Below, piece after piece: positions 21,968-32,321 of a DNA stretch of 64,000 nucleotides. Within the stretch, counting starts at the first letter, position 1; the number at the start of each line of letters is the position of its first letter. Source of the DNA: Aeromonas bestiarum (GTDB lineage Bacteria; Pseudomonadota; Gammaproteobacteria; Enterobacterales; Aeromonadaceae); the NCBI RefSeq assembly GCF_000819745.1, contig NZ_CDDA01000034.1, positions 1 through 64,000 of the forward strand. The letters are read 5' to 3'. The notes under the pieces are model-generated. The model saw nothing but the letters and a program-made list of their open reading frames with translations. It had not been told where the DNA came from and ran no database searches. The translations under genes were made by a program, and so were the position numbers.

Positions 21968-22067
21968 CATGGCAAAAATCCTTAATTTTTGCGGCTTTCC
22001 GCACAGAATCAAGGTTATGTCCATATCAAAAGGAATGGATGTTTTATTACTACAAAAAGCGTAAAAA

Positions 22068-22976
22068 TCACGTTTCTGACAGGCCAAAATAGCCCAATAC
22101 CCGGTCCAAATCCGCCAAGTTCTCGTAACTTATTACTAACTTGCCGCTATCCTGTTTTCCCGGCTGAAGTTGTACCTGATTGCCAATTTTTTCTGAAATC
22201 TGGCGCTCCAGGTAACCAAACTGGGGATCACGGACGGGTTCAACCCTGGCTTTTGCCGGTTCCAGCGCTTTTTGAACCAGCTTCTCGGTATCTCGCACTG
22301 TCAGCCCCTTCTGGGCGACCAGCTTGGCCAGTTCGGACTGGGCCTGGCCGCTCAACGCCAGCAAGGCGCGGGCATGACCCATGTCGAGATCGCCGTGCTC
22401 GACGAAACGCTTGACGTCGTCGTTGAGCTGGTTGAGGCGCAACAGGTTGGTGACTGTGGTGCGGGACTTGCCTACCGCCTCGGCCACCTGCTGGTGGGTC
22501 AGCTCGAATTCGGTCAGCAGCCGCTGCAGGGCGACAGCCTCTTCGATGGCATTGAGATCTTCACGCTGGATGTTCTCAATCAGCGCGATGGCGACAGCCG
22601 CCTCGTCGGGCACATCCTTGACGATGCAGGGCACCACATCGAGCCGGGCCAGCTGGGAGGCACGCCAGCGTCGCTCACCGGCGATGATTTCGAAGGATTG
22701 CTCGCCGAGGGGACGCACCACGATCGGCTGGATCACGCCCTGGGCGCGGATGGAATTGGCCAGATCTTCCAGTGCATCCTGTGACATGTCCTTGCGTGGC
22801 TGGTACTTGCCGGACTGCAACCACTCCACCGGCAGCCTGCGCAGCTCCCCCTGATTGGTGGGGGCCATGGCCTGCTCGGTACGCTGGTCGCTCATCACCT
22901 GTTTCTGGCGCGCGGCCGTGCTGGTGCTGAGCAGGGCGTCCAGCCCCTTGCCCAGTCCACGTTTTTTCGGCGTCAT
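22068..22976 (-). CDS. parB: chromosome-partitioning protein ParB
   Basis: A 302-residue ParB/Spo0J protein. The basic N-terminus is R-G-L-G-K-G-L-D-A-L-L. The CTP-binding ParB/Srx domain (about 40-130) includes G-E-R-R-W-R-A-S, the helix-turn-helix is at about 140-200 (T-H-Q-Q-V-A-E-A-V-G-K-S-R-T-T-V), and a C-terminal dimerisation segment follows. It binds parS and spreads as a CTP-dependent clamp. Four parS sites are found at 45572, 48178, 53899 and 56296. The ATG overlaps the parA stop by four bases. Confidence 0.97.
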   Translation of the reverse strand: MTPKKRGLGKGLDALLSTSTAARQKQVMSDQRTEQAMAPTNQGELRRLPVEWLQSGKYQPRKDMSQDALEDLANSIRAQGVIQPIVVRPLGEQSFEIIAGERRWRASQLARLDVVPCIVKDVPDEAAVAIALIENIQREDLNAIEEAVALQRLLTEFELTHQQVAEAVGKSRTTVTNLLRLNQLNDDVKRFVEHGDLDMGHARALLALSGQAQSELAKLVAQKGLTVRDTEKLVQKALEPAKARVEPVRDPQFGYLERQISEKIGNQVQLQPGKQDSGKLVISYENLADLDRVLGYFGLSET

Positions 22977-23776
22977 ATGCTCTCTCGGTCTGCGATGGTC
23001 ACCTGACGCTCCTGCTCCTGGCGGCGCAGCATCTCGCCCGCCAGCGCCAGATAGGCCTTGGCGCCCACCGATGATTTGTCATAGTGCATGGCCGGGGCAC
23101 CGAAGCTCGGCGCCTCCGCCAGTCTTACGTTGCGGGGGATTATGGTGCGATAGACCTTGTCCCCGAAATGCTGTTTCAGCTGATCGGACACATCATTGGC
23201 CAGCCGGTTGCGGTGATCGAACATGGTGCGCAGCACCCCTTCGATCTTCAGCTCCGGATTGACCACGGCTGCCAGCTTGCTGATGGTGTCGACCAGGGCG
23301 GTAAGCCCTTCCAGCGCATAATATTCGCACTGCATGGGCACCAGCACGGAATCGGCGGCGGCCATGGCGTTCACGGTCAGCATGTTGAGAGAAGGCGGGC
23401 AGTCGATGAAGATGTAATCGTATTTGTCCCGTACCGAGGCCAGCGCATTGCGTAGGCGGATCTCGCGGGCAAAGAATTCCATCAGGCGTATTTCGGCCGC
23501 GGTCACGTCGGCGTTGGCGGCGATGAGGTGATAGCCCCCCGAGGTTTCGGGGATGATCACCTCGCCAATGGGGGCGTCTTCGATCAGCAGCTCATAGGCG
23601 GTGCGCTCGACTTCGTACTTGTCGACGCCGCTGCCCATGGTGGCATTGCCCTGCGGATCCAGATCGATCACCAGCACCTTGCGCCGGGTGGCGGCCAGGG
23701 AGGCGGCCAGATTCACACAGGTGGTGGTTTTACCCACTCCACCCTTCTGGTTGGCTATGGCGATGACTTTTCCCAC
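22973..23776 (-). CDS. parA: chromosome-partitioning ATPase ParA
   Basis: A 267-residue ParA/Soj-type ATPase with the deviant Walker A K-G-G-V-G-K-T-T at residues 11-18, Walker A' D-L-D-P-Q-G-N-A and Walker B D-C-P-P-S-L. The GTG at 23776 is chosen because it starts just before the conserved G-K-V-I-A-I-A-N-Q-K-G-G and is preceded by AGGGG; the long in-frame extension upstream has no homology and overlaps rsmG. It moves ParB-parS complexes during origin segregation. Confidence 0.96.
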   Translation of the reverse strand: MGKVIAIANQKGGVGKTTTCVNLAASLAATRRKVLVIDLDPQGNATMGSGVDKYEVERTAYELLIEDAPIGEVIIPETSGGYHLIAANADVTAAEIRLMEFFAREIRLRNALASVRDKYDYIFIDCPPSLNMLTVNAMAAADSVLVPMQCEYYALEGLTALVDTISKLAAVVNPELKIEGVLRTMFDHRNRLANDVSDQLKQHFGDKVYRTIIPRNVRLAEAPSFGAPAMHYDKSSVGAKAYLALAGEMLRRQEQERQVTIADRESI

Positions 23777-23802
23777 ACTATCCCCTAAATGAAACTGCGA
23801 CC

Positions 23803-24429
23803 CTATTCGGGCTGGACATGTTTGAATTCCAGCAGATGACGTTCGCCTTCCAGTTCCGGCACCACCAGTTGATGGGAGGCGACCAGACGTATGTTGGCAG
23901 GCAGTTGAGCCAGCTCGGGCCCGGGGTATTGCCCCTTGAGCGCCAGGAAGCTGCCTTGGGCCGACGGCAGATGATGACACCAGGTCAGCATGTCCTCCAG
24001 CGAGGCAAAGGCCCGACTGAGTACGCCATCGAAGCCCACCTCGGGTCGATACTCTTCAACCCGGGATTTGACGGGCGTCACATTGGTCAAGCCCAGCTCC
24101 TGGATCACCTGGCGGATGAAGTTGATCCGCTTGCCCAGACTGTCCAGCAGCACGAACTGCTTATCCGGATTGATGATGGCCAGCGGCAAGCCAGGCAGCC
24201 CAGGGCCAGTGCCCACATCGATGAAACGTTCACCGTGCAGGTGAGGGCTCACCACCAGGCTGTCGAGGATATGCTTGACCAGCATGGCGTCCGGATCACG
24301 CACCGAGGTGAGATTGTAAGCCTTGTTCCACTTGTGCAGCAACTCGACAAGCTGAACCAACTGGGTCTTTTGGGTGTCGGTGATAACAATACCGGCCTGC
24401 ATGAGCAGGCCGTTCAATCTTTCCAGCAT
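23803..24429 (-). CDS. rsmG: 16S rRNA m7G527 methyltransferase
   Basis: A 208-residue SAM-dependent methyltransferase (GidB). The SAM-binding motif I is [13 protein letters not shown], followed by L-L-D-S-L-G-K-R. It methylates G527 of 16S rRNA in the small subunit; loss gives low-level streptomycin resistance in other bacteria. It lies 8 bp after mnmG and before parA, the conserved origin-proximal order. Confidence 0.98.
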   Translation of the reverse strand: MLERLNGLLMQAGIVITDTQKTQLVQLVELLHKWNKAYNLTSVRDPDAMLVKHILDSLVVSPHLHGERFIDVGTGPGLPGLPLAIINPDKQFVLLDSLGKRINFIRQVIQELGLTNVTPVKSRVEEYRPEVGFDGVLSRAFASLEDMLTWCHHLPSAQGSFLALKGQYPGPELAQLPANIRLVASHQLVVPELEGERHLLEFKHVQPE

Positions 24430-24437
24430 GGGGATCC

Positions 24438-26327
24438 TCAGGCGGTTTTACGCAGCAGGCCGTGTTTTTTCAGGTGAACCAGCAGGATGGAGATGGCTGC
24501 CGGGGTGATGCCGGAGATGCGGGAAGCCTGACCTATGGTCTGTGGCCTGGCATCGCTCAGCTTGGCGATCACCTCGTTTGAGAGACCGTTGACGTCGCGG
24601 TAGTTCATGTCCAGCGGCAACAGGGTGTTCTCGTTGCGCAGCTGCTTCTCCACCTCGTCGTGCTGACGTTCGATGTAACCGGCGTACTTGATCTGGATCT
24701 CCACCTGATCGGCGGCGGCGCGATCGCTCAGCGCCGGACCCACGCCTTCGATGGCCATCAGCGCATCATAGGTCACCTCGGGACGACGCAGCAGCTCTTC
24801 CAGACTCTGCTCGCGGGTCAGCGGGGCATTGACCAGGGCGTTGACCGCCTCCAGCGACGGATGTTGCGGGTGGATCCAGGTCGACCGCATGCGCTGCTGC
24901 TCCAGCTCCACCTGTTCCATCTTGGCGTTGAACTTGCCCCAGCGCTCGTCATCCACCAGACCCAGCTCGCGGCCGATGGCGGTCAGGCGAAGGTCGGCGT
25001 TGTCTTCCCGCAGCAGCAGGCGATATTCGGCACGGCTGGTGAACATGCGGTAGGGCTCGCGGGTCCCCAGAGTGGAGAGATCGTCCATCATCACGCCCAT
25101 GTAGGCCTGATCCCGGCGCGGATGCCAGGGATCCTTGTCCTGGGCACGCAGACCGGCGTTCAAACCGGCCATCAGGCCCTGGGCTGCGGCCTCTTCGTAA
25201 CCCGTGGTGCCGTTGATCTGGCCGGCGAAGAACAGGTTGCCGATGCACTTGCTCTCCATGTTGGCCTTGAGATCCCGCGGATCGAAGAAATCATATTCGA
25301 TGGCGTAGCCGGGGCGGGTGATGTGGGCATTTTCGAAACCACGAATGGAACGCACTATCTGCACCTGCACGTCGAATGGCAGGCTGGTGGAGATCCCGTT
25401 CGGATAGAGTTCGTGGGTGGTCAGGCCTTCCGGCTCGACAAAAATCTGGTGTGCCGTCTTGTCCGCGAAACGGGTGATCTTGTCTTCGATCGACGGGCAG
25501 TAGCGCGGGCCTATCCCTTCGATCACCCCGGCGTACATGGGACTGCGATCCAGATTGTTGCGGATCACATCGTGGGTACGCTCGTTGGTGTGGGTGACGT
25601 AGCAGGGCACCTGACGGGGGTGCTGGCTGGCGTTGCCGATAAACGAGAAGACGGGGCGCGGATCATCGCCGTATTGGGCCTGCATCACGGAGAGATCGAC
25701 GCTGCGGGCATCGATCCGCGGCGGTGTACCCGTCTTGAGGCGATCGATGCGCAGCGGCATCTCGCGCAGCCGTTGAGCCAGGGCGATCGAGGGAGGATCC
25801 CCGGCGCGGCCGCCCTTGTAGTTTTCCATCCCTATGTGGATCAAGCCATTCAAGAAGGTGCCTACGGTCAGCACTACCGTCTTGCCACTGATGCGGATCC
25901 CGCTCTGGGTCACCACACCGGCAACACGATCCCCGTCCATGATCAGATCGTCACAGGCCTGCTGGAAGATCTTCAGGTTCGGGTAGTTCTCCAGCATCTG
26001 GCGTACGACGGCTTTGTAGAGCAGTCGATCCGCCTGAGCACGGGTGGCTCGTACCGCTGGCCCCTTGGAGGAGTTCAGGGTACGGAACTGGATCCCGCCA
26101 AGATCTATGGCTCGCGCCATGATCCCGCCGAGGGCGTCAACTTCCTTGACCAGGTGTCCCTTGCCGATCCCGCCGATCGCTGGATTACAGGACATGTGTC
26201 CCAACGTATCGATATTGTGGGTCAACAACAGGGTGTTCAGACCCATACGGGCTGCCGCTGTTGCTGCTTCGGTTCCTGCATGACCGCCACCGACGACGAT
26301 CACATCAAATTGTTCATGGTATTGCAT
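24438..26327 (-). CDS. mnmG: tRNA uridine modification enzyme MnmG
   Basis: A 629-residue FAD enzyme (GidA). The N-terminal FAD-binding loop is [11 protein letters not shown]. The conserved [13 protein letters not shown] and G-T-P-P-R-I-D segments are present, as is a C-terminal helical region ending in the [12 protein letters not shown] motif. With MnmE it installs cmnm5U or nm5U at wobble U34. It is the left border of oriC and is transcribed away from it. Confidence 0.99.
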   Translation of the reverse strand: MQYHEQFDVIVVGGGHAGTEAATAAARMGLNTLLLTHNIDTLGHMSCNPAIGGIGKGHLVKEVDALGGIMARAIDLGGIQFRTLNSSKGPAVRATRAQADRLLYKAVVRQMLENYPNLKIFQQACDDLIMDGDRVAGVVTQSGIRISGKTVVLTVGTFLNGLIHIGMENYKGGRAGDPPSIALAQRLREMPLRIDRLKTGTPPRIDARSVDLSVMQAQYGDDPRPVFSFIGNASQHPRQVPCYVTHTNERTHDVIRNNLDRSPMYAGVIEGIGPRYCPSIEDKITRFADKTAHQIFVEPEGLTTHELYPNGISTSLPFDVQVQIVRSIRGFENAHITRPGYAIEYDFFDPRDLKANMESKCIGNLFFAGQINGTTGYEEAAAQGLMAGLNAGLRAQDKDPWHPRRDQAYMGVMMDDLSTLGTREPYRMFTSRAEYRLLLREDNADLRLTAIGRELGLVDDERWGKFNAKMEQVELEQQRMRSTWIHPQHPSLEAVNALVNAPLTREQSLEELLRRPEVTYDALMAIEGVGPALSDRAAADQVEIQIKYAGYIERQHDEVEKQLRNENTLLPLDMNYRDVNGLSNEVIAKLSDARPQTIGQASRISGITPAAISILLVHLKKHGLLRKTA

Positions 26328-26388
26328 TGGGGATCACCTTGATCTGCACGCCTGAAGATCGTTGTTTGCCTGGGCTGAGGGGCGGAAC

Positions 26389-26394
26389 ATTCTA
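26389..26394 (-). promoter_or_regulatory. possible mnmG -10 element
   Basis: TAGAAT on the minus strand about 65 bp before mnmG; no convincing -35 is seen at the right distance. In E. coli a promoter here affects origin unwinding. Confidence 0.3.
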
Positions 26395-26459
26395 TCTGTT
26401 TCGCGTCCTGAGGGGAACGTCTACTTAACGGTCAGTATGGAGGGAGGATCCACTTAATA

Positions 26460-26800
26460 GATCTTAAGGATCTTTAGATCGATCTTTTATTGGATCTTTT
26501 ATTAGGATCCACCATTTCTGTTGATAAGCGCTTTTTGATCATAAAGATCATCTGGTTAAAGGCGATCTCAGCTTGTGGAAAAGCTTGGATCCTGGCCCCG
26601 TGAACAGGGGGATAACCAGTGCTTTTATACACAGGCGGCTGGCGGGCTGGATCTCATACATGGATAACTATAGGTTTTGCAGAGCTTTATACGGTAGTTA
26701 TACACATTACCCCCGGTCGTTGTGGGTAACCATGTAGAACAAGTCGTCAGGATCAATCTGTTAATAACCTGGTGGATAGCGATCTGGGGATAAACGGGGA
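26460..26800. other. oriC: chromosomal replication origin oriC
   Basis: The 509-bp gap between mnmG and mioC holds the E. coli-type origin: an AT-rich unwinding element, a spread of DnaA boxes and many GATC sites for Dam/SeqA. Boxes seen: 26519-26527 TGTTGATAA (R1 position, one mismatch), 26574-26582 TGTGGAAAA (one mismatch), 26625-26633 TTATACACA (exact to TTATnCACA), 26659-26667 CATGGATAA (two mismatches), 26698-26706 TTATACACA (exact), 26721-26729 TGTGGGTAA and 26785-26793 TGGGGATAA (one mismatch each). GATCATCTGGTTAA near 26546 is where the IHF site sits in E. coli. Confidence 0.95.
26469..26505 (+). other. oriC DNA-unwinding element, three tandem 12/13-mers
   Basis: GATCTTTAGATCG (26469), GATCTTTTATTGG (26481) and GATCTTTTATTAG (26493) repeat every 12 bp and correspond to the L, M and R 13-mers of E. 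coli (GATCTnTTnTTTT type). A further partial copy, GATCTTAAGGATC, starts at 26460. Confidence 0.9.
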
Positions 26801-26836
26801 GATCAAGGCTTTTCTGCCGGATCTCCCAGGCCCTGA

Positions 26837-27286
26837 TCAGGCGATCAATGGCATCCAGCCCTGGATCCAGGCTTCTGCTGCATCTTCCGGGATCTCGTGT
26901 TGGGTCACGTCGATGTCGAGACGATCTCCGATCCGGCTGGCGCCGCACTCGGCCAGCAGCCGATCCAGCGTCTTGCCACCCTGGCAAAAGGTGTCATAAC
27001 TGCTGTCGCCGAGGGCGATCACGCCATATTTCAAGGCATTAAGATCCGGATGCTGCTCGGCAAGATCCTTGGCGAAGGGTTGCAGGTTGTCGGGCACGTC
27101 GCCAGCGCCGTGGGTGGACGTGACCACCAGCAGGATGGCGTCAGGCTCGGCCAGCACCCCGGCCAGCGTGGCCGGATTGTGGATCTCGGCCTGATGGCCT
27201 GCCTGTTCCAGCAGGTTGGCGACGTGGTCTGCGACATATTCGGCGGCGCCCAGCATGGAGCCGACGACGAGATTGAGTTTGGCCAT
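26837..27286 (-). CDS. mioC: MioC flavodoxin-like protein
   Basis: A 149-residue FMN-binding flavodoxin-fold protein with the phosphate-binding loop G-S-M-L-G-A-A-E-Y (E. coli-like variant) and the flavin segments S-T-H-G-A-G-D-V-P and G-D-S-S-Y-D-T-F-C. In E. coli MioC has been linked to biotin synthase electron transfer. The gene is transcribed toward oriC, as in E. coli, so its transcription could influence initiation. Three DnaA-box-like sites lie just upstream. Confidence 0.95.
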   Translation of the reverse strand: MAKLNLVVGSMLGAAEYVADHVANLLEQAGHQAEIHNPATLAGVLAEPDAILLVVTSTHGAGDVPDNLQPFAKDLAEQHPDLNALKYGVIALGDSSYDTFCQGGKTLDRLLAECGASRIGDRLDIDVTQHEIPEDAAEAWIQGWMPLIA

Positions 27287-27333
27287 GGAATGGATCCTGA
27301 AAAATGCGGAACCCGGATTCTACCGTCAAAGGG

Positions 27334-27365
27334 TGTGGATAAATATGGATAAAGCTTGGGGATAA
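27334..27365 (+). promoter_or_regulatory. DnaA-box cluster upstream of mioC
   Basis: TGTGGATAA (27334-27342) is a perfect DnaA box. TATGGATAA (27344-27352) and TGGGGATAA (27357-27365) each have one mismatch. All three have the same orientation within 32 bp, about 50-80 bp before mioC, and probably repress or time mioC transcription by DnaA. Confidence 0.8.
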
Positions 27366-27509
27366 TGGATCCTCTTTTCTTTCCTTATATAAAGCAGGAT
27401 CCCTCGCTTTCTTCTTTCCTCCGATCTTTTTAGCAGAGATGCCTCCGTCTGCTCCCTTCCTCTTCTGCCCGAAAGTCGCCTGCTTGATACGTTAAGTAAC
27501 AATGCAGAT

Positions 27510-27530
27510 GCAAATGATTAGCAATTATTG
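27510..27530. promoter_or_regulatory. weak Fur-box-like site before the siderophore receptor
   Basis: GCAAATGATTAGCAATTATTG matches about 12 of 19 positions of the Fur consensus GATAATGATAATCATTATC. Position and target fit iron control, but the match is marginal. Confidence 0.4.
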
Positions 27531-27660
27531 AATCGATTCGATCATGGCTCCTGTAGTAGCATGACGCTGCTTTATTCGCCTGAGGAACCGGGCCGACCGG
27601 CATGACCGGGCACCAATAATAAGAAACCAGAAACAACTCATTGATATTTGAGACACTTAT

Positions 27661-29766
27661 ATGATTGCGCAAAAAAACACCCCAATCGCAGCGATGCGAA
27701 AGAGAGGGGCCCAGCATCTGCTGCCGCTCTCCTGCCTGCTGGCAAGCCTGCCAGTGCTGGCTGAACAACCGAAAGAGCTGCCCAAGGCCAGCGAGACCAT
27801 GGTGGTCACCGGCACCGCCATGAAGGTGGAAGTGCCCATGGCCGAGACGCCTCGCGCCGTCTCCGTGGTCAACCGCGAGGATCTGGATCAGCACGCCGTG
27901 CAGCAGCTTGACGAGTCCCTGCGCTATCGCTCCGGCGTGCTCAGCGGCCTCTATGGCTCCGACAACAATACCGACTGGTTCAAGGTGCGTGGCTTCGATG
28001 CCGCCTCCTATCTGGACGGCAACCGCCTGTTCGGCACAGGTTACTATGTCTGGACACCCGAGCCGTTCGGCCTGGAGAGCGTGGAAGTGCTGAAAGGGCC
28101 GGCCTCGATCCTCTACGGCGAGGCGCCTCCCGGCGGCGTGATAAATGCCATCAGCAAGCGGCCGACCGCCACCCCGCAGGGGCTGCTGGATCTGCAACTG
28201 GGCAGCCGGGATCATCGGCAGATCGGGGTGGATGTCTCCGATGCGCTGACCGACAACAGCCGCTATCGCATGGTTGCCCTCTATAAAGAGCGTGATGGCG
28301 TGCTGGATGGCACTTACAACGATCGCGTCTATCTGGCGCCGAGCGTGACCTTTGATCTCTCGGATCGCACCAGCCTGACCCTGCTGGCCAGCTTGCTGCA
28401 CGACGAAGGGGTGCCGACCAACGGCTTCTTCCCCGTCTACGGCACGCTCAATACCAGCGGCGGCCAGATCGATCCCTCCACCAACCTGAGCCAGCCGGAT
28501 TACGATCGCAACCGCAACACCCAGATCTCCACCGGTTACGAGCTGGCCCACCAGCTCAACCAGACCTGGGAGTTCAAGCAGAACGTCCGCTTCAACTACA
28601 ACGATCTGCTGCTGCGTCAGACCTATATCTTTCCGACCTATGAAGGCACCACCGCCTTCCGCGGTCTGGTCTACCGGGATGGCAACACCAAGAGTGCCAC
28701 CATGGACAACCAGATGGTGGGTTACTGGAACACCGACAGCACGGAACAGACCCTGCTGCTGGGGGTGGATCTGCAGCGTCAGGTCAATGAAGGCCAGGAA
28801 GCCGACAACTACGGCATGGGCTCCATCAACACCATGAACCCGGATTACAGCGGCTTCCCCGGTTTTGACGAATCCACCGCCACCCACCAGAAGAGCACCA
28901 AGGGCCAGAGCGGCCTCTACGCCCAGCACCAGGTCCGCTGGGACGATCGCTGGTTGCTGACTGGCGGCGGTCGCTTCGACTACGTGGAGACCCACAACAT
29001 CAGTGAAGCCAAGGGCAAGAACGAGAAGCAGTATGATCACGAGATCTCCCTCTCCGGCAGCCTGATGTACCTGGCCGACAACGGTCTTTCTCCTTATATT
29101 GCCTACGCCGAGTCGTTCGAGGTGTTGCCCGGGATCGACCCCAACACCAGCGAGTCCTACAAGCCGCTCAAGGGCACCCTGTATGAGACAGGCGTCAAGT
29201 ACGCGCCGAGCTTCCTCGACGGCTACATCAACCTGGCGCTGTTCGATCTGGAGCAGACCAACTCGCTGGTCTCCACCGGTTCAGGCCAGCAGACCCAGGC
29301 CGGCGAAGTGACCTCCCGGGGCGTCGAGCTGGAAGGGAGCGTGCAGGCCACCGAGGCACTGCGTCTGACCGCCGCTTACACCTATACCGATGCCAAGACC
29401 AACGACACCGGCAAGGGCGATCGCCGTGCCAGCCTGATCCCGCGCCACCAGGCCTCCTTCTGGGGCAACTACAAGGTACAGCAGGGCCCGGTTTCCGGTC
29501 TGGAACTGGGATCCGGCGTGCGTTATGTCGGCTCCAGTGTCGGCATAGGTGCCGTGAATGCGGACTACACCCCCATCTATGGTTCGGCTCAGGTGCCGGC
29601 CCATACCGTGTGGGATGCGATGATCGGGTATGACTTTGCCAAGAACTGGCGAGCCCAGCTCAACGTCAACAACCTGCTGGGTGATACCTATGTGGCGAGC
29701 TGTGACTACTACTGCTACTACGGCGAGCCGCGCAGCGTAGTGGGCAGCATCAACTACCGCTGGTAA
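27661..29766 (+). CDS. TonB-dependent siderophore receptor
   Basis: A 701-residue outer-membrane receptor. The signal peptide ends near V-L-A (about residue 34). A TonB-box-like stretch follows (E-T-M-V-V-T-G-T). The plug domain (about 60-165) contains V-R-G-F-D and [19 protein letters not shown], and a 22-strand barrel ends in the C-terminal aromatic Y-R-W. The plug motif is typical of hydroxamate receptors such as FhuA/FhuE/FpvA. With fhuCDB downstream, ferrichrome-type siderophores are the likely ligands. Two closely spaced C-x-x-x-C cysteines occur near the end (S-C-D-Y-Y-C-Y). Confidence 0.93.
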   Translation: MIAQKNTPIAAMRKRGAQHLLPLSCLLASLPVLAEQPKELPKASETMVVTGTAMKVEVPMAETPRAVSVVNREDLDQHAVQQLDESLRYRSGVLSGLYGSDNNTDWFKVRGFDAASYLDGNRLFGTGYYVWTPEPFGLESVEVLKGPASILYGEAPPGGVINAISKRPTATPQGLLDLQLGSRDHRQIGVDVSDALTDNSRYRMVALYKERDGVLDGTYNDRVYLAPSVTFDLSDRTSLTLLASLLHDEGVPTNGFFPVYGTLNTSGGQIDPSTNLSQPDYDRNRNTQISTGYELAHQLNQTWEFKQNVRFNYNDLLLRQTYIFPTYEGTTAFRGLVYRDGNTKSATMDNQMVGYWNTDSTEQTLLLGVDLQRQVNEGQEADNYGMGSINTMNPDYSGFPGFDESTATHQKSTKGQSGLYAQHQVRWDDRWLLTGGGRFDYVETHNISEAKGKNEKQYDHEISLSGSLMYLADNGLSPYIAYAESFEVLPGIDPNTSESYKPLKGTLYETGVKYAPSFLDGYINLALFDLEQTNSLVSTGSGQQTQAGEVTSRGVELEGSVQATEALRLTAAYTYTDAKTNDTGKGDRRASLIPRHQASFWGNYKVQQGPVSGLELGSGVRYVGSSVGIGAVNADYTPIYGSAQVPAHTVWDAMIGYDFAKNWRAQLNVNNLLGDTYVASCDYYCYYGEPRSVVGSINYRW

Positions 29767-29769
29767 TCG

Positions 29770-29804
29770 AAGAAGGGCGGGAACCGGGTTCCCGCCCTTC
29801 TTTT
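29770..29804 (+). terminator. strong terminator after the siderophore receptor
   Basis: A perfect 15-bp stem (29770-29784 with 29788-29802, core GGGCGGGAAC/GTTCCCGCCC) with a three-base loop is followed by TTTT. It should limit read-through into the exporter and fhu genes. Confidence 0.9.
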
Positions 29805-29845
29805 CACCTGCAGTTGCTCTGATCTCTCTGGAATACCGGTCCGTT

Positions 29846-31492
29846 ATGGAACTCTTGTCTCTGGTTTACCGCCAATATCGTTGGCCCTTCATCGCCATTA
29901 CCCTGCTCAGCCTGCTCAGCGCAGTGAGCGGGATCGGCGTCATTGCCTTTATCAATCACTCTCTTGTCGAATCCGTCGGCGATCCGCTGCCGGTACTTGG
30001 CCAACTGCTTGGCTTGATCCTGTTGCTGCTGGTGATCACACTCGGCTCTCAATTGGCCTTGACCACACTCGGTCATCATTTTGTCTACCGGTTGCGGGGC
30101 CGTCTGCTCAAGCAACTGCTGGATACCGATGTCGCCCGCATTCGCCAGCTTGGCCAGGGGCCGCTGCTGGCTTCCCTCTCCAGCGACATAGGCCAGATCA
30201 CCATAGCCTTCGTGCGCCTGCCCGAGCTGGTACAGGGGCTGGTGCTCACCCTGGGCTCGGCCCTCTATCTCGGCTGGCTCTCGCCGGCCCTGCTCGGCGT
30301 CACCGCGCTCTGGGTCACTGTCACCATGGTGGTAGGCTGGCTGCTGGTGAACCGCGTCTATCACCACCTGTCCCACATGCGTCAGGCCGAGGACAGGCTC
30401 TACCAGAACTATCAGGCCATCATAGCGGGCAGCAAGGAGCTGGCGCTCAACCGCGAGCGGGCTCACTTCGTCTACCACCAGCTCTATGAGCAGAACGCCC
30501 GTGACTATCGCCAGCAGATCATCCGCGCCGACACCTATCACCTGAGCGCGGTGAACTGGTCGAATATCATGATGCTGGGGGCCATCGGCCTGGTCTTCTT
30601 CCTGGCCAACGGGCTGGGCTGGGCCAACACCAATGTGGCCGCCACCTTCGCGCTGACTCTTCTGTTCCTGCGCACGCCCTTGTTGCAGGGGATTGGCGCC
30701 CTGCCGACCCTGCTCTCCGCCCAGGTGGCATTCGACAAGATTGCCGCACTGGCGCTGGCCGAGCCGGATCCTGACTTCCCGCTGCCGCCCGCGCCCCGTG
30801 CCTGGCAACGCATCGAGCTGGAGCAGGTGAGCTTTCACTATCAGGGGGAGGGCGGCTTCGCCGTGGGCCCCATCAATCTGGTGATCGAGCGGGGGGAGCA
30901 AGTCTTCATCATTGGCGGCAACGGCTCCGGCAAGTCGACCCTGGCCATGCTGCTGACCGGCCTCTATCAGCCTGTGTCTGGCCGGATCCTGCTGGATGGC
31001 GAGCCCGTCACGGATCGCAACGCCTATCTGGCGCTCTTCTCCGCCATCTTCACCGACTACCACCTGTTCCAGCATCTGCTGGGGCCCGAGCCCAAGGCCG
31101 AGCTGGTGGCCGAGTGGCTGGATCGGTTGCAGATGGGCAGCAAGCTCGCCATCGAGGATGGCTTCATCGCCGATATCGACCTTTCCCAGGGGCAGCGCAA
31201 GCGGGTCGCCCTGCTGCTGGCGCTGGCCGAGCAGCGGGAGGTGATGCTGTTTGACGAATGGGCCGCGGATCAGGATCCCCAGTTCCGCCGTATCTTCTAT
31301 CAGCTGCTGCTGCCGCGCCTCAAGGCGATGGGCAAGACGGTGATCGCCATCAGTCACGACGATCACTACTTCGCGCTGGCCGATCGCCTGCTGGAGATGC
31401 GCCAGGGTCAGCTCACCGAGCTGACCGGCGAACGACGCGAGCAGGTCAGCCGGGATGCCGTAGCCCATCTGGATTGCGAGGTGCCGGCTTGA
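29846..31492 (+). CDS. cyclic-peptide/siderophore-type ABC exporter (YojI/PvdE/SyrD family)
   Basis: A 548-residue half-transporter: six membrane helices (about residues 10-295) fused to an ATPase domain with Walker [10 protein letters not shown], signature D-L-S-Q-G-Q-R-K-R, Walker [14 protein letters not shown] and H-loop S-H-D-D. The W-A-A-D-Q-D-P after Walker B is characteristic of the PvdE/SyrD/YojI group that exports peptides or peptidic siderophores. Its place between a receptor and fhuCDB suggests siderophore or cofactor trafficking, but no siderophore synthesis genes are in the window. Confidence 0.85.
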   Translation: MELLSLVYRQYRWPFIAITLLSLLSAVSGIGVIAFINHSLVESVGDPLPVLGQLLGLILLLLVITLGSQLALTTLGHHFVYRLRGRLLKQLLDTDVARIRQLGQGPLLASLSSDIGQITIAFVRLPELVQGLVLTLGSALYLGWLSPALLGVTALWVTVTMVVGWLLVNRVYHHLSHMRQAEDRLYQNYQAIIAGSKELALNRERAHFVYHQLYEQNARDYRQQIIRADTYHLSAVNWSNIMMLGAIGLVFFLANGLGWANTNVAATFALTLLFLRTPLLQGIGALPTLLSAQVAFDKIAALALAEPDPDFPLPPAPRAWQRIELEQVSFHYQGEGGFAVGPINLVIERGEQVFIIGGNGSGKSTLAMLLTGLYQPVSGRILLDGEPVTDRNAYLALFSAIFTDYHLFQHLLGPEPKAELVAEWLDRLQMGSKLAIEDGFIADIDLSQGQRKRVALLLALAEQREVMLFDEWAADQDPQFRRIFYQLLLPRLKAMGKTVIAISHDDHYFALADRLLEMRQGQLTELTGERREQVSRDAVAHLDCEVPA

Positions 31493-31538
31493 TGCCGGCA
31501 CCGATGAGACTGGCATCAGGCCAGCACAGGAATTGCTT

Positions 31539-32303
31539 ATGTTTGAGATGAAAGCCGCCAGCTTCGCGGTAAACGACCGCCAGCTGTTGCACCCAACGGA
31601 CCTGCGTTTCGAGCAGGGCCGGGTCTATGGCCTCATTGGCCACAACGGCTCGGGCAAATCCACCCTGCTCAAGCTGCTGGCGCGCCAGCAGCCCCTGAGT
31701 GACGGCGAGATCCTGTTCGATGACAAGCCGCTGCAGGCGTGGGGCAACCGGGACTTCGCCCGCCAGGTGGCCTATCTGCCCCAGCATCTGCCGAGCGCCG
31801 AGAACCTGCTCGGGCGCGAGCTGGTGGAGATGGGTCGCTATCCCTGGCGCGGTCTGCTGGGCCGAATGGGGGAGAAGGATCAGCGTCAGGTCGAGCGGGC
31901 CATCGCCCTCACTCATACCGAAGGCTTCGCCGACCGGCTGGTGGATACTCTCTCCGGCGGCGAGCGAGGACGGGTCTGGCTGGCCATGCTGCTGGCGCAG
32001 GAGAGCCGCTTCATCCTGCTGGACGAGCCGCTGGCCGCGCTGGACGTGGCCCATCAGGTGGAGGTGCTCACGCTCGTCAAGCAGTTGAGCCGGCAGCTCA
32101 ACCTCGGGGTCATCATAGTCATTCACGACATCAACATGGCCTCCCGCTTCTGCGACCGGCTGGTGGCGCTGCACTCGGGCCGCCTGCTCACCCATGGCAA
32201 GCCAGAGCGGATCATGACCAGCGAGACCCTGCACGCCATCTATGGCATCCCGATGGAGGTCATTCGTCACCCGGCCCATGACCACGCCATCGCCATCGTT
32301 TAG
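31539..32303 (+). CDS. fhuC: ferric-hydroxamate ABC transporter ATPase FhuC
   Basis: A 254-residue importer ATPase: Walker A G-H-N-G-S-G-K-S-T, signature L-S-G-G-E-R-G-R, Walker B F-I-L-L-D-E-P and the switch histidine I-V-I-H-D. It powers inner-membrane uptake of iron-siderophore with FhuB and FhuD. The ATG at 31539 has AGGA 8 bases upstream; a TTG two codons earlier is less likely. Immediately after its stop lies a diverged copy of its last 27 codons in a separate short ORF. Confidence 0.92.
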   Translation: MFEMKAASFAVNDRQLLHPTDLRFEQGRVYGLIGHNGSGKSTLLKLLARQQPLSDGEILFDDKPLQAWGNRDFARQVAYLPQHLPSAENLLGRELVEMGRYPWRGLLGRMGEKDQRQVERAIALTHTEGFADRLVDTLSGGERGRVWLAMLLAQESRFILLDEPLAALDVAHQVEVLTLVKQLSRQLNLGVIIVIHDINMASRFCDRLVALHSGRLLTHGKPERIMTSETLHAIYGIPMEVIRHPAHDHAIAIV

Positions 32304-32321
32304 ATAAGGCTTGTTATCCCG

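Larger units (their letters stand above)
27287..27660. other. 374-bp gap, mioC to the siderophore receptor
   Basis: The mioC side contains three DnaA-box-like sequences (27334-27365). The receptor side contains a Fur-like element (27510-27530). Between them is pyrimidine-rich sequence with no ORF that I can support; I see no further structure. Confidence 0.6.

Noticed and set aside
24660-26342. Plus-strand ORF of 560 codons opposite mnmG
   Set aside because: Shadow of mnmG; no recognisable motif and no ribosome-binding site.
27430-29040. Long minus-strand ORF of 536 codons opposite the siderophore receptor
   Set aside because: It is antisense to a well-supported receptor gene and its low-complexity G/A/Q/H-rich translation is typical of shadow frames in GC-rich DNA.
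29804-31516. Minus-strand ORF of 570 codons opposite the ABC exporter
   Set aside because: Antisense shadow of a transporter with all ATPase motifs intact.
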